This document shows, one piece after another, positions 53,055 through 63,999 of a stretch of DNA of 64,000 nucleotides (the first letter of the stretch is position 1; every line of letters begins with the position of its first letter). The DNA comes from Anaspis maculata (taxonomy: Eukaryota > Arthropoda > Insecta > Coleoptera > Scraptiidae). The notes below the pieces were generated by a model, which was given only the letters and a program-made list of their open reading frames with translations, was not told the origin of the DNA and did not search any database. The stretch lies in NCBI GenBank assembly GCA_949128115.1, contig OX421962.1, positions 100,222,836 through 100,286,835 on the forward strand, read 5' to 3'. The position numbers were made by a program, and so were the translations under genes.

Positions 53055-54983
53055 TGTCAAAAAGAGATTGTCAAGATTGTCACAAAGTCAAAATTGAAAA
53101 ATTAAAAAAAAAAAAAATTGAATTTTTTTCTCGTGTGCCAAACTTTTTCCATAAACATTGTTCCTCCAAACCTTGTGTTATGAGTGAACATACCATGAGT
53201 TTTGAGAGGAAGAAAAACGTTTGCAAAAAGATTAGCATTCGATAGTCTCTCAAAAGCAAGACTGCTGTTCCGGACTGAGCTTTTTTTTTTAGAAAGAGAG
53301 AATAAGTGGGAAATCGTAAGAAGAACTTTAAAGCCGGTTTTGCTCATTTAAAACAATTAGGCACTTCTGATTAATTTTTGTTTGAAAAAAAAAAGAGAAC
53401 CGAATAATTAAAAAGGAAATGACAATAGCGACGGACAACTATTAAGCTGGAAACCCGTAACGGAAGAAGTATACTCGTCATTTATTCAATTCTAAAATAA
53501 CCTCCTTTGTTTTAACATAATTAAATTTTTTAGTCAAGAACTTGAGTCAAATTTGGATTTTTGGCGCGGAAAAAAAAAAAGAAAGATTTTGCACACTCCT
53601 ACTTGGTTTCGTTTGAATCATATGAGACTACCTGTGTAACGCAAGTTGTGCATGTGAATAGTAGATGCGCGGGGCCGTGCACTTGAGATGTTTGGGAAAA
53701 AATAGCGTGAGAAAATTTTTATTGGATACGTACACAATATTTGGAAATTACGAAAATAAATTTTCTTTCTGTTTGATTGTTTGAGTACACATATTTGGAA
53801 AATTGAGAAAAAATTTTTTTTCGTTTGCTTATGTACACATATTTAAGAAAAAAATTTTTTGGTTGATTGCTTACGTACACATATTTGAGAAAAAAAAAAT
53901 TCTTGGTTCGATTGCTCACGTACACATATTTGAAAAATAAATAAATTGTTGGATTGCTTAGGTACACATTTGAACATTTCAAAAAAAAAAATTTCTCTTT
54001 ATTGTTTGAGTACCTACACTATTTGAAAATTTTTTGGAACGAATATCTGTGAATGCCATAAATAAATTTTATAGTTAGACTTTCAAGAGAAATTGAATTG
54101 AAATTGAATTGAAATAAACTTGAGATGTGTGAGAAAATTAGATGAATAATTATCACCAGTGTTAAGAACTTATTAGCCTCTTTTTGACAATATGAGTCTG
54201 AAAATAAGCGTTTCCAACATCCGGTAGAAATTTTTTTTCCATACTCAACTTCACTTTGACATGTGGAAGATCTTGAGCTGAAATTTTCCTCGGAAAATTC
54301 AAGGTTTCCACTAGTCAAAGACTAACCCGGTTGGTTACTGTGAGATTTTGGTTAGTTAGCTGCTAATTCGGAAAGTTTTTAGTGTTATTTGGCAAATTGT
54401 GGATAAGTAATACAAAATTTAGGAATGGGAAATAATTTGGGGTGATAAAGAATAAATTGCTTCATATTCCTGATACAATGAGTGCTGAGAATAACGGACT
54501 GAGAGAACTGAAGTCACAACTTAGTTCTCTTTCTTTTTAATTCGTTTGGCTTTGGAACCAACTGGTGTTAACACGGGCAGTTGGTTTGAAAGCAAACTAA
54601 ATAAGGGACGCCTTGCATATTTCGGGAGTACTGGATAGCCAGTGGAAAAATGTGCGATGCCCCTTATCAAACCATCCTACAGGAGTTGTGTGAAGTTGTC
54701 TGGTATGAGCAGCAGTTAATGTTTGATTGAGATTGAATCAAGACCGATACGAAACAATTTTTAAGCCCAAAACCCGACGGAAGGAAGGAATGTCCCTAAT
54801 CAAACCATAACGAGCTATTTAGCACAGTTATTTTTTTATAACAACTATCTACTGATAGAGTTCAGATATCATGACGAAAATTTTTTTTATTATGAGAAAA
54901 TTTAATTAGTTTTAGGTTCCGAAAGATTTTTTTTTGTTTGTTTTTTCTTATATAAAATGGCCGTTGTGTAGACCATAGCAGAA
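53055..54983 (+). other. Untranslated leader of the gypsy element
   Basis: About 1.9 kb without a useful frame, AT-rich, with poly(A)/poly(T) runs. It contains the tandem array at 53720-54030. Confidence 0.6.
53720..54030 (+). repeat. Leader tandem array, ~55-60 bp units
   Basis: About six units around TACGTACACATATTTGAGAA followed by A-runs and TTGGTTGATTGCT-like linkers. Confidence 0.8.
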
Positions 54984-57900
54984 ATGGATTGCACAACTGC
55001 TATGATACAGTTGTTACCGGACTATGACGGAGAAGGTCCGATTAAGAGTTTCTTGCGAAGAGTTGACGAAGCTGCGAACCTTGCTGGATGGACAGAACAG
55101 GAGAAAGTATCAGTTGCCACATTGAAGTTGCAAGGAGCCGCACGTAAAACATGGGAAATAAATTCCTCAACCAACCCCACCTGGGAACAATTTTCCAAGT
55201 TGTTGACTGACCGGTTCGAACCAAAGAAGCTAACACTTCAGTGTATGACTGAGTTTCAACAGTGCATCCAACGCAAAAACGAGTCAGTGAGGGCATTCGC
55301 TGGAAGATTAGCCGAGACAGCAAGAGCATTTGGTGAAAAATTGAAAGTAAGCAGTGATCCTTTTGAACATGAAATATTGCAAGAACAGTTCGACTGTAAG
55401 GTTCGCTTACAGTTTGAGAGGGGTCTCCTTCACCCCCTCAACTACAAGGTTATGTCATCTGAGCCAGAAAGTCTTCGGAAAGCTGTAGAAATAGCCGAAA
55501 AAGAAGAAACTTTTCTGAAATACCTTGAATCGGCCGAGGATCGAGAGCACTCGTCAACTGAAAGTGTAGAATTGTGGAAAAACAACAATGATATACCTAG
55601 TACACCTGTTGCGTACTGCCGCTACGATAATGAAAGAAGGACAAATTTTAATAATCAACCCAAGATCAGAACGGAAATGAGGAAAAGTACAAGACCCTAC
55701 TACGATTTTAGAGCAAATCGGAATAATGAGTACAGATTGGGAAATAGTATTGAATTCTATTCTAGTGCACGAAAAACCAATCCGGATACATTTTACTATC
55801 AGAGACCTTACCAGCAACGTAGAAGATTTGTATCAACGTGCTATTCATGTAACAAGGCAGGTCATTTTGCATCGCAGTGTCGGAGTCAAAGTTTTGCTAA
55901 AAGTTATCAAAACCACCATCAGCAACGTGTTACATTTCCAATCAAGTGTTTCTCGTGTGGAAAAGCAGGCCATTTTGCCTCGCGATGTTTTGTTAATACT
56001 ACCAACAATTCTAGCATACGACACGCTAACGAAAGTTTTTCTAATTTTCAAAAACCTCATCAACGTAAATTCTCATCAACTTGTTATTCATGTGGCAAGG
56101 CAGGCCATATTGCAAAGTACTGTCGGAACCGAAATTTTGAGGATGATAGTACAAATAAGCAAAAACATTATCATAGGAATCGCTTCAGTGGGAAGGAACG
56201 AATCGACTCCTTTAATAATGGAAAAAGTGCTAGGAGGAATGCCAACAACAACGGTATTTTATATTCTCGAGGGCGAAATTCTGTATTTATGAACATAAAA
56301 GGAACAGACTATAAAGTGGTTTTAGACAGCGGCGCGGCATTATCGCTGGTTAAACAAAGTTTACCGATTACCATCACCGATAAAATCAAGAAATTACCTC
56401 AGTCCTACATTTGCGATATTCAAAGGACTCCTATCCCGCAACATGGAATGGTTGACATGGAAATTACTTTACCGAATGGAGTGACAGTGACACATCCTTT
56501 TGTCATAGTGGGTGATGATACTTTATTTGAAGGGAACCTATTGCTTGGCATGGATTTCTTTACAAAAACACAAAGTGTAATTTCATGGGAAGAGAACTGT
56601 TTGAAGGTTCACAACTCTACCCTACCGATGGTATTCGAGAACACGAACCATGCATTGAATACGGTTGTTTCATGTACCAGAATGAAAAACCCTCGAGCAC
56701 GAACTAATCTTACTGGATATTCCTTGAGGACTAATGCTAACAGCCTCTTTGACAAGTCAAAGAAAACAGCTACGGAAGCTGAGGCAGGCTCGTCAAGTCC
56801 TCTGGGGAAAACCAGTGAGAAAAATGGGAGAGAAATGGTGGAAGCTCAGAAAGTAACAACTAATCTTAGTGGGTGTTCCTTGAGGACCAGTGTTAACGGC
56901 CTCTTTGATAAGTCAAAGAAATCAGCCACGGAAACTGATGAAGGCTCGTTGAGTCCTCTGGAGAGACCCAGTAAGAAAAAGAAGAGAAGAGTGATGGAAA
57001 CCCAGGAAGTAACGAGTAGATGTACTTGTGAAGAAGGTTTAAGCCACCATGGGAAGACCAGAGATCAAGTTTGTCAGAAGAGTGAAACTGTCAGGATTGC
57101 TCATTTAGCAGGAACAAACACAGTATTTGTAAATATTTGTGGTAAACCTCGTAAACTTATACTAGACACGGGAGCCGCAGTCTCACTAATCAAGGTCACC
57201 ATACCAATGAACCTGACAAAAATCAAGAAATTACCAGCTATACATATTTCAGATATTCAGGGTAATGTCATCCCTCAGCATGGGGAAGTTCCTGTAGTTT
57301 TAGAACTGCCAGGAAATGTGGAGATAACGCATAATTTCATCATAGTCGATAACGACATGAATTTCGACGGTGATTTATTAATTGGATTGGATTTTCTAAG
57401 GAAAACCCAAACGGAAATCTCGTGGAAAGAAAATTGTCTGAAAATTAATGATGTTATTATACCCCTTCATTGTGGAAAAGAAGATGTTCCAAGTGATAGA
57501 GGGATTATCTCTAGTGTGCAACCTGCTGAACGCAACAATGAAATTTTTCTTTTTCACCAAAAAGAAAAACTTCCAAAGGTTACGATGGACTTGGAAGAAA
57601 TTGTGAATCATGCTGAAACGCAAGAAGAAAGGCAAGAAGTAAAGGAAACATTACGCAATCGGAAGAAAGCAAAGAAAGAGAAGGAACGAAGAATTCAACA
57701 GCCTGTAGCAACGCATCCTCGTACGAGGAGTGATACATGTTCCCATATTCATACTTCGAACACCCCAGAAGTTGAAGCCATTAGCAGAGCAGAAACATGT
57801 GAACACAGAGAAACTCCTAACTGCAAAGAAAATCGCAGAAGACAAGGAATGAGCAATGAACAGGTCGGCACAACATCACGAGAAAGTACGAAAAGAAGCA

Positions 57901-60900
57901 AGCAAAAATCAGTTGGAGTAAAATCAGGAGAAGCACAAAAAGGGATTTTGTTGAAAACTCAGGAAAGGAAAGTTGAGGTTCATGAACAAGGAAGTTCAAG
58001 AAAACCTCCCCGACAAATGGACGATGAAGAAATTGCGGAAATTGATGTGAGGAATTCGAACGATCGTAGGAAGAAAATGAAAGGAAATGACTCTGTGAAG
58101 AGAAGTTCAAGAAAAGGACAAACAAGCAGACAAGAGATGGGAAAAGCCGAAGAATCAAAGGAAAAAGACGCACTCACGAAGAATGGCCATCTTCATGTGC
58201 ATCTTGCATCCGACGTGATTCTTCTACCCAGATCTAAAGCTATTTGTCTGACACGTATCAAGAAAAGTGCACATTTCGAGAACGTGTTGATTGAACCTTA
58301 TGAGGAAGTTACACCAGGAGTGTTTGGAGTCAGAGTATTTTGTAAAAGAGATAATGGAATGCCGTTCCAGTTGATTAATGTCACCAATCAAGAACAATTG
58401 TTGAAGGAAGGAACGATTGTTGGTACAGCTTACGATGCTCAAGTGAGGCCAAGGTCTTGTTCTCCAAGGAGAAAACGAGTTAGTATAGCAACCATGAGGA
58501 AACAGAATTCTAAGGAAGAGGAAGAATTGATTAAGAACTTGAACATCCAAACTCAAAATGAGGAACATCAACAAAAGTTAAGGGATTTAGTGAGAGAATT
58601 CAGCGACATCTTTAAAACGCCAAACCAGAAGTTAACATGCACTAACAAAGTCAAGCATCGAATCATCACAGAAGACGTACAGCCTATAGCAAAGCGACCT
58701 TACAAGGTCCCTTACACCAGGAAACAGGCATTAGATGCTGAGATAGACAAAATGTTAGCAGATGGAATTATTGAACCAAGCCATTCACCCTGGTCAGCGC
58801 CAGTGGTTTTAGTAGAGAAGAAACGTCATCCCGGTGAAGAGCCTGAACTTAGAATTTGTATCGACTATAGAGAGTTGAATGCAATCACGAAGGCAGATTT
58901 CTTTCCTTTACCGAACTTATCAGAGACCATTGACCGTCTGAGTGGTTCAAAACTGTTTTCGACTCTTGATTTGGCCAGTGGCTATTTTCAGGTCGAAATG
59001 GACCCTAGGGACAGGGAGAAGACAGCCTTTAGCACGCCATACGGGCACTGGCAATTCATACGTATGCCAATGGGTTTAAAATCAGCCCCTAGCTCGTGGC
59101 AACGTCTCATGTACGTTGTTCTAGCAGGACTCACAGGACTAGAATGTTTGGTATACCTAGATGACATAATTGTCTACAGTTCAGACGACATTGACGAACA
59201 TTTGAGTAGACTGAGACATGTTTTTGAAAGGATGCAAGAGAATAATTTAAAATTCAAGCCTACTAAATGTAGTTTCTTAATGAAAGAAGCCAAATATCTA
59301 GGACACGTCATCTCTGCAGAAGGATGTACGACAGATCCAGAGAAAACCAAGGTAATTGAGAACTATCCCCGACCAAAAACTGTGAAAGAGATCAGAGCAT
59401 TTTTAGGACTTTGTGGATTTTACAGAAAGTTCGTACCAAAATTTTCAGAAATTGCTAACCCTTTAACAGCTCTTACTAAGAAAGATACCAAATTCTTATG
59501 GACTCCAGTACAAGAAAGAGCCTTCGAAACTTTGAAGAGAGCATTGATAACACCACCGATTTTAAGATATCCCGATTTCACCAAGGAATTCATACTTGCA
59601 ACCGATGCTTCTGGTATCGCAATCAGCGGAATCCTATCTCAGAAACATGGAGATGCAGAACACCCTATTTCATATGCTAGTAGAGTACTAAATCAAGCCG
59701 AAAGAAACTATAGTACGATTGAAAGAGAATGCTTAGCGGTGGTATGGGCTATAAAATACTACAGGATTTACCTCACAGGAACACATTTCACAATTTATGT
59801 TGATCATAGACCATTGAAGTATTTATTAAACATCAAAGATCCATCCTCTAGATTAGCCAAGTGGGCTATGTCACTTATGGAATATGATTTCACCATCGAA
59901 TACCGCCCAGGAAAATTAAACCATGCTGATGCGCTCACCCGATTGAGAAATACAGACGAGGAAGAGAAAATGGAAGCAGAGGAACCTGAGGAATCGCATA
60001 TTACTACACCAGGAACAAGTAGATCTGCCATATCTAACATAAGGATTGCAACGATTCATGAACAAGAACCGGAAATAGATTTGATTCCAGTAATCTATGA
60101 CCTGGATGAAATCCAGAAGAAACAAGAAGAAGAAGAAGCAATCCAACAACTAGCAGCAAAAGAAGGTTTCTATAGAAGCAGGAACGGATTGATCTACAAA
60201 GAGCGACGAGATGGAGAAAGAAAAGATCGGCTAGTGTTGCCGAGAGTCATGATGAGACGAATACTACAGTTGTATCATGACGCTCCAACTGCAGCACATG
60301 GAGGACAACAGAAGACTTTGGAACTAGTGCAGAAAGATTTCTTTTGGAAGAACATGGCTACGGATGTCACCAAATACGTAGAGAGATGCCATTCATGTAA
60401 CATCATGAAAACTAACCCACAGAAACCAGCAGAACTTCAACGGATGAGAAGTCCCTCCGTCCCATTTGAACTCATTTCTTTAGACATTGTAGGACCACTA
60501 AACATGACAACAAAAGGCAACAAATACATTTTGACATGTATGGACTACCTCACAAGATATCCTGAATGTATCCCTCTGCCAGATATACAAGCCTCAACAG
60601 TTGCTAGAGCGTTTGCCGAAGGTATTATTGCAAGACATGGAGCACCTAGAGCACTACTTACCGATTGTGGATCGCAATTTTTGAGTAATTTATTCAAAGA
60701 TCTTTGTAAATTGTTGAAAATTGAAAAACTGCAGACAAGTCCATATCGACCGTCAACAAATGGCGTGGTTGAAAGAATGCATCATACATTGAAAGTAATG
60801 ATATCTCACTATGTTTCCGAAAACAATCCAGACTGGGACAATATGTTACCATTTTGTCTGATGGCCTTGAGAAATCGTATACAAGAAACGACGTCAGAAA

Positions 60901-62117
60901 CACCATTCTACCTAATGCACGGAAGAGACATGGAATTACCATTCCACGACATTCTACATCCAACCAGAGTGCGCTATGACGTTGATGAAAATTACGCTAC
61001 AGAATTATCAGGAAGAATTCGGACCGCATATAGATTGGCCAAAGAAAGTATAGATAACGTAACTGCAAAAAGACGCGAAACATTCAATAAACACGCAAAG
61101 AAACGCGAATTTTCAATAGGAGACAGAGTCTACTTACGCAATGAAGCTGTAAAGCCAAATAGCAACCTTGCTACCAAATTTCATCCGAAATGGAAGGGAC
61201 CATATCGTGTTATTGAGCAGACGGGACCAGTCAATTTTAAACTCCAGGAAATCGGAGGATCCCAAGAAATGATTGTTCATGCCAACCGCATCAAATTATG
61301 TAAAGGAACCGATCAAGATTTCGAATCAGGACCAGGAGAAGTTAGTTCTGAAGAGCAGCCAATGCTACCTCTACCCTTCTACCGTCCCGCAAGAGCAAAA
61401 CCATCAGTTAGATCACCAATATCACCAAGATCACCAATCGTTACTTTTGCCCCAAGCGAAATACACCAACCTGAAATAATATCACTTCCTCCAACTGAAT
61501 CTAGTAGTCATTCTGTAACCGACAGAAATAGCGAAGACGTCAGTAACCGTACTAACAGTTCACCTAGTGCTAGAAGCGAGAGTAGTGACGAAGGTTCTGA
61601 AACAGTCCACACTGATACCAATGCGTCAAGTCAAGAACATGAACAAAGCAGTGCAGAACAAGTTAGGGTGAGAGCTCCCGTACAACCAAGAAGGGCAAAT
61701 ACCCCACATTCCCCTATTCCACCAAGAATGGCAAATACCCCACATTCACCCATTCAACCTCCAAGAAGAGCAAATACACCCCATTCACCTATTCAACCAC
61801 CAAGGAGGGCAAGTACACCCTATTCACCTGTTTCACCAAGAAGGGCAAATACACCCCATTCATCTATTCCACCAAGAAGGGCAAATACGCCCCATTCACC
61901 TATTCCACCAAGAATGGCAAATACCCCACATTCACCTATTCAACCACCAAGGAGGGCAAGTACACCCTATTCACCTATTCCACCAAGAAGGGCAGATACA
62001 CCCCATTCACCCATTCAATCCCCAAGGAGGGCAAGTACACCACCTTCACCCATTCACCGTACCCGTAGTCACGGTGGTGCAAGAGATCACCCGTGGGTGT
62101 TGAGACGCGCCATTTAG
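54984..62117 (+). CDS. Ty3/gypsy Gag-Pol polyprotein (2377 aa, single frame)
   Basis: One intact frame carries Gag and Pol with no frameshift. Residues ~20-200 are a Retrotrans_gag-like domain. Three CCHC knuckles lie at 286-299, 322-335 and 367-380. Two retropepsin domains follow: one at ~434-548 (DSGA, D448; GMD at 522) and one at ~714-828 (DTGA, D728; GLD at 801). After a Lys/Glu-rich linker comes reverse transcriptase (~1235-1425; D1329, YLDD 1391-1394), then RNase H (D1541, E1580, D1607, D1649). Integrase has an HHCC finger (H1765, H1772, C1802, C1805), a D1834, D1894, E1930 triad with the usual 35-residue spacing, and a GPY motif at 2072-2074. The tail (~2232-2360) is a Pro-rich repeat. 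It would package, reverse-transcribe and integrate element RNA. All catalytic residues seen are intact. There is no envelope frame. The start is the first ATG of the frame. Confidence 0.95.
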   Translation: MDCTTAMIQLLPDYDGEGPIKSFLRRVDEAANLAGWTEQEKVSVATLKLQGAARKTWEINSSTNPTWEQFSKLLTDRFEPKKLTLQCMTEFQQCIQRKNESVRAFAGRLAETARAFGEKLKVSSDPFEHEILQEQFDCKVRLQFERGLLHPLNYKVMSSEPESLRKAVEIAEKEETFLKYLESAEDREHSSTESVELWKNNNDIPSTPVAYCRYDNERRTNFNNQPKIRTEMRKSTRPYYDFRANRNNEYRLGNSIEFYSSARKTNPDTFYYQRPYQQRRRFVSTCYSCNKAGHFASQCRSQSFAKSYQNHHQQRVTFPIKCFSCGKAGHFASRCFVNTTNNSSIRHANESFSNFQKPHQRKFSSTCYSCGKAGHIAKYCRNRNFEDDSTNKQKHYHRNRFSGKERIDSFNNGKSARRNANNNGILYSRGRNSVFMNIKGTDYKVVLDSGAALSLVKQSLPITITDKIKKLPQSYICDIQRTPIPQHGMVDMEITLPNGVTVTHPFVIVGDDTLFEGNLLLGMDFFTKTQSVISWEENCLKVHNSTLPMVFENTNHALNTVVSCTRMKNPRARTNLTGYSLRTNANSLFDKSKKTATEAEAGSSSPLGKTSEKNGREMVEAQKVTTNLSGCSLRTSVNGLFDKSKKSATETDEGSLSPLERPSKKKKRRVMETQEVTSRCTCEEGLSHHGKTRDQVCQKSETVRIAHLAGTNTVFVNICGKPRKLILDTGAAVSLIKVTIPMNLTKIKKLPAIHISDIQGNVIPQHGEVPVVLELPGNVEITHNFIIVDNDMNFDGDLLIGLDFLRKTQTEISWKENCLKINDVIIPLHCGKEDVPSDRGIISSVQPAERNNEIFLFHQKEKLPKVTMDLEEIVNHAETQEERQEVKETLRNRKKAKKEKERRIQQPVATHPRTRSDTCSHIHTSNTPEVEAISRAETCEHRETPNCKENRRRQGMSNEQVGTTSRESTKRSKQKSVGVKSGEAQKGILLKTQERKVEVHEQGSSRKPPRQMDDEEIAEIDVRNSNDRRKKMKGNDSVKRSSRKGQTSRQEMGKAEESKEKDALTKNGHLHVHLASDVILLPRSKAICLTRIKKSAHFENVLIEPYEEVTPGVFGVRVFCKRDNGMPFQLINVTNQEQLLKEGTIVGTAYDAQVRPRSCSPRRKRVSIATMRKQNSKEEEELIKNLNIQTQNEEHQQKLRDLVREFSDIFKTPNQKLTCTNKVKHRIITEDVQPIAKRPYKVPYTRKQALDAEIDKMLADGIIEPSHSPWSAPVVLVEKKRHPGEEPELRICIDYRELNAITKADFFPLPNLSETIDRLSGSKLFSTLDLASGYFQVEMDPRDREKTAFSTPYGHWQFIRMPMGLKSAPSSWQRLMYVVLAGLTGLECLVYLDDIIVYSSDDIDEHLSRLRHVFERMQENNLKFKPTKCSFLMKEAKYLGHVISAEGCTTDPEKTKVIENYPRPKTVKEIRAFLGLCGFYRKFVPKFSEIANPLTALTKKDTKFLWTPVQERAFETLKRALITPPILRYPDFTKEFILATDASGIAISGILSQKHGDAEHPISYASRVLNQAERNYSTIERECLAVVWAIKYYRIYLTGTHFTIYVDHRPLKYLLNIKDPSSRLAKWAMSLMEYDFTIEYRPGKLNHADALTRLRNTDEEEKMEAEEPEESHITTPGTSRSAISNIRIATIHEQEPEIDLIPVIYDLDEIQKKQEEEEAIQQLAAKEGFYRSRNGLIYKERRDGERKDRLVLPRVMMRRILQLYHDAPTAAHGGQQKTLELVQKDFFWKNMATDVTKYVERCHSCNIMKTNPQKPAELQRMRSPSVPFELISLDIVGPLNMTTKGNKYILTCMDYLTRYPECIPLPDIQASTVARAFAEGIIARHGAPRALLTDCGSQFLSNLFKDLCKLLKIEKLQTSPYRPSTNGVVERMHHTLKVMISHYVSENNPDWDNMLPFCLMALRNRIQETTSETPFYLMHGRDMELPFHDILHPTRVRYDVDENYATELSGRIRTAYRLAKESIDNVTAKRRETFNKHAKKREFSIGDRVYLRNEAVKPNSNLATKFHPKWKGPYRVIEQTGPVNFKLQEIGGSQEMIVHANRIKLCKGTDQDFESGPGEVSSEEQPMLPLPFYRPARAKPSVRSPISPRSPIVTFAPSEIHQPEIISLPPTESSSHSVTDRNSEDVSNRTNSSPSARSESSDEGSETVHTDTNASSQEHEQSSAEQVRVRAPVQPRRANTPHSPIPPRMANTPHSPIQPPRRANTPHSPIQPPRRASTPYSPVSPRRANTPHSSIPPRRANTPHSPIPPRMANTPHSPIQPPRRASTPYSPIPPRRADTPHSPIQSPRRASTPPSPIHRTRSHGGARDHPWVLRRAI
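56704..57010 (+). repeat. Coding duplication between the two proteases (~156 bp offset)
   Basis: The segment encoding SLRTNANSLFDKSKK (about 56723) recurs as SLRTSVNGLFDKSKK (about 56879) with similar downstream sequence. It is an in-frame tandem duplication of 52 codons. Confidence 0.8.
61680..62060 (+). repeat. C-terminal coding repeat (TPHSP units)
   Basis: About ten in-frame units of 36-42 bases encoding variants of RRANTPHSPIPP. DNA identity between units is high, so expansion was recent. Confidence 0.9.
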
Positions 62118-63284
62118 AAAATTCACCGTAAATGATTTTTTTTCAAAAACGTTGCTGAAAACAAAGATTTTTTTTTCGTTACCACTTACAGGGTAATGAT
62201 TTTATTTTTCAAATAGTAAATTTCATGTATATCCACAAAAATTGCTCATCTAACATATTGCATCATTTTTGATTTCCTAGATAGCTTAGGGATGCCTCTT
62301 TAGTTCTTAGAGATTTCAGTTCGTCAAGTGAGTTTATTGGAAAGAAGCGTTTCACATAACCCCGATGATCATGGTCACTGACTCAAAATGCTGTATCGTG
62401 GTGCGTATAGTTACCAGTAGGAGCGCTCTAGTGTAAATAAAATCTGTTTGAATCAATACTATGTCATGAAAATGTGATAGTTGCTCAGTTATTGAATGAA
62501 TTGTCCATCAAACTGCTTGTTGTGTTGCCTCTACTAAGAAATCGTCGAACAGCATTTTCTACTTTACATAAGTCAGGAGCCATTATCCAAAAAGCGAGAT
62601 TAGTTGTGATTTTTCGCAAATAAATCACATCTAGTCTCTCTCAAAAGGCAAAGGCCTAGATATCCCTGTTGGGACAAGTGAGAGGGCAACCATTAGTGTT
62701 TTCTAAGAATTGGTTTCAAGATAGTAAAGGTGTTAAAGTAAAGTTTTCAATGAGAAGGGTAGTAAAACCAAATGAAGGGTAAAAAAATTGAAGCGAATGA
62801 GGTTACTCCTATTGGAAGGTTGAATAAAATTGAATTTTCAAATGTATAATCCATTTGAGAATTCAACTGAATCCACATCCACTGCTACATCTTTTGAATT
62901 ATGGGGAATCCAAGAGATTGTAGCAGGGGAAACTGAGATCCATTGCTGCGTCTCTTGAATTATGGGAAATCCAAGAGATTGTAGCAAGGGGAACTGACCT
63001 GGACTTTTCGATCAGCCCTGTTTTGAGATGATTGGAGAACTGAAGAAAATTGGACAAGCAAGATATTGACTAATTTAAAAACGGAAATCTCAAGAATTTC
63101 TCCTTTTCAAAAGTTGCAAGATTTACCTGCATATTTCACTGTATACTTGAATCAAATATCCTTCAGAAAAACCCGGTTAGAATGTATCTATAGGCAAGAG
63201 TATCAAAAGTAAATTTTCAAATCATAAAGTTCAAGTCAAGCTAGGGAACCTGTTTGTAAAAGCACATTCAAAGTCAATTCACCC
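62118..63284 (+). other. 3' untranslated region of the gypsy element
   Basis: No envelope-like frame. It contains a two-copy tandem repeat (62877-62997) and AT-rich sequence. Confidence 0.6.
62877..62997 (+). repeat. Two-copy tandem repeat, ~62 bp
   Basis: ATCCACTGCTACATCTTTTG ... AAGAGATTGTAGCAGGGG is followed by a copy with few changes. Each copy can also fold (CTGCTACA...TTGTAGCAG). Confidence 0.8.
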
Positions 63285-63306
63285 AAAAGGGATGAGAAGG
63301 AGAAAG
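63285..63306 (+). promoter_or_regulatory. Polypurine tract (candidate)
   Basis: A 22-base A/G run with one T (AAAAGGGATGAGAAGGAG...) sits immediately before TGTTCAC. This is the expected layout of the plus-strand primer next to the 3' LTR. Confidence 0.6.
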
Positions 63307-63999
63307 TGTTCACTTGGTAGCTGGACCACCCAACCAATTACACTAACACCTAGTTGAGTGAGAACATCCACTCAAAGAACATGGAAGTATCCTCCAGGAG
63401 CCTACAGGAGCACAAGTCGTGCTTAAGTCAAAAGCCAAGGGTGCCAAAGAAACTGTCACCGCACCCTCAGGAGGCTGGTGTAATCCGACTAGATTCACCC
63501 GCCACTACCCAGGGTCAACGACACTACAAGTACGGGAACAGGTGGTTGTTCACAGACACTGCTGTTGACGCGTTTTTCAACCGTTCAAGTAAGACTAGAC
63601 TCAAGTCATGTGTCACGCGAGTGCTACACCCAGTGCAACCGTTATCCTAAAGGTACTTTAACCCTTGGGACATTTTCGTGCCAACTACATGGACATGTGA
63701 ACCCAAGAGTGTGGTGAACCCTTATTAGCTTATTTCCTTCGATACGAGTCACATTTTGCACCTTTGCGACGGAACCATAGTTCGTCAGTGCCTCGTGGAC
63801 ACCACAGTAAAAATGCCAGAGACCTAAATGGAATGCATTTCCATGATTAGGAAGAGTGTTCAGTTCCCTGACAACCACCTGTCGAAGAATCGGCATCAAA
63901 GTTTGCTTTGCTAAGCTTTGCTCAGATAGCCTGCGACACTTGACTGATGCCACCGAAGTATGCTCCAGCACTGCCAATCCTGACTACAAGGGCTGGACA
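63307..63999 (+). repeat. 3' LTR (candidate, 693 bp)
   Basis: It starts TGTTC after the polypurine tract and ends GGACA, an imperfect inverted pair of the TG...CA type. Its last 88 bases equal the end of the 5' LTR (52943-53030). The remaining ~605 bases have no visible counterpart near the 5' end. Frames inside it are chance. Confidence 0.6.

Noticed and set aside
63354..63977. Frames inside the candidate 3' LTR as an envelope gene
   Set aside because: They lie after the polypurine tract, lack a signal peptide or membrane segment, and overlap the 88 bp LTR end.
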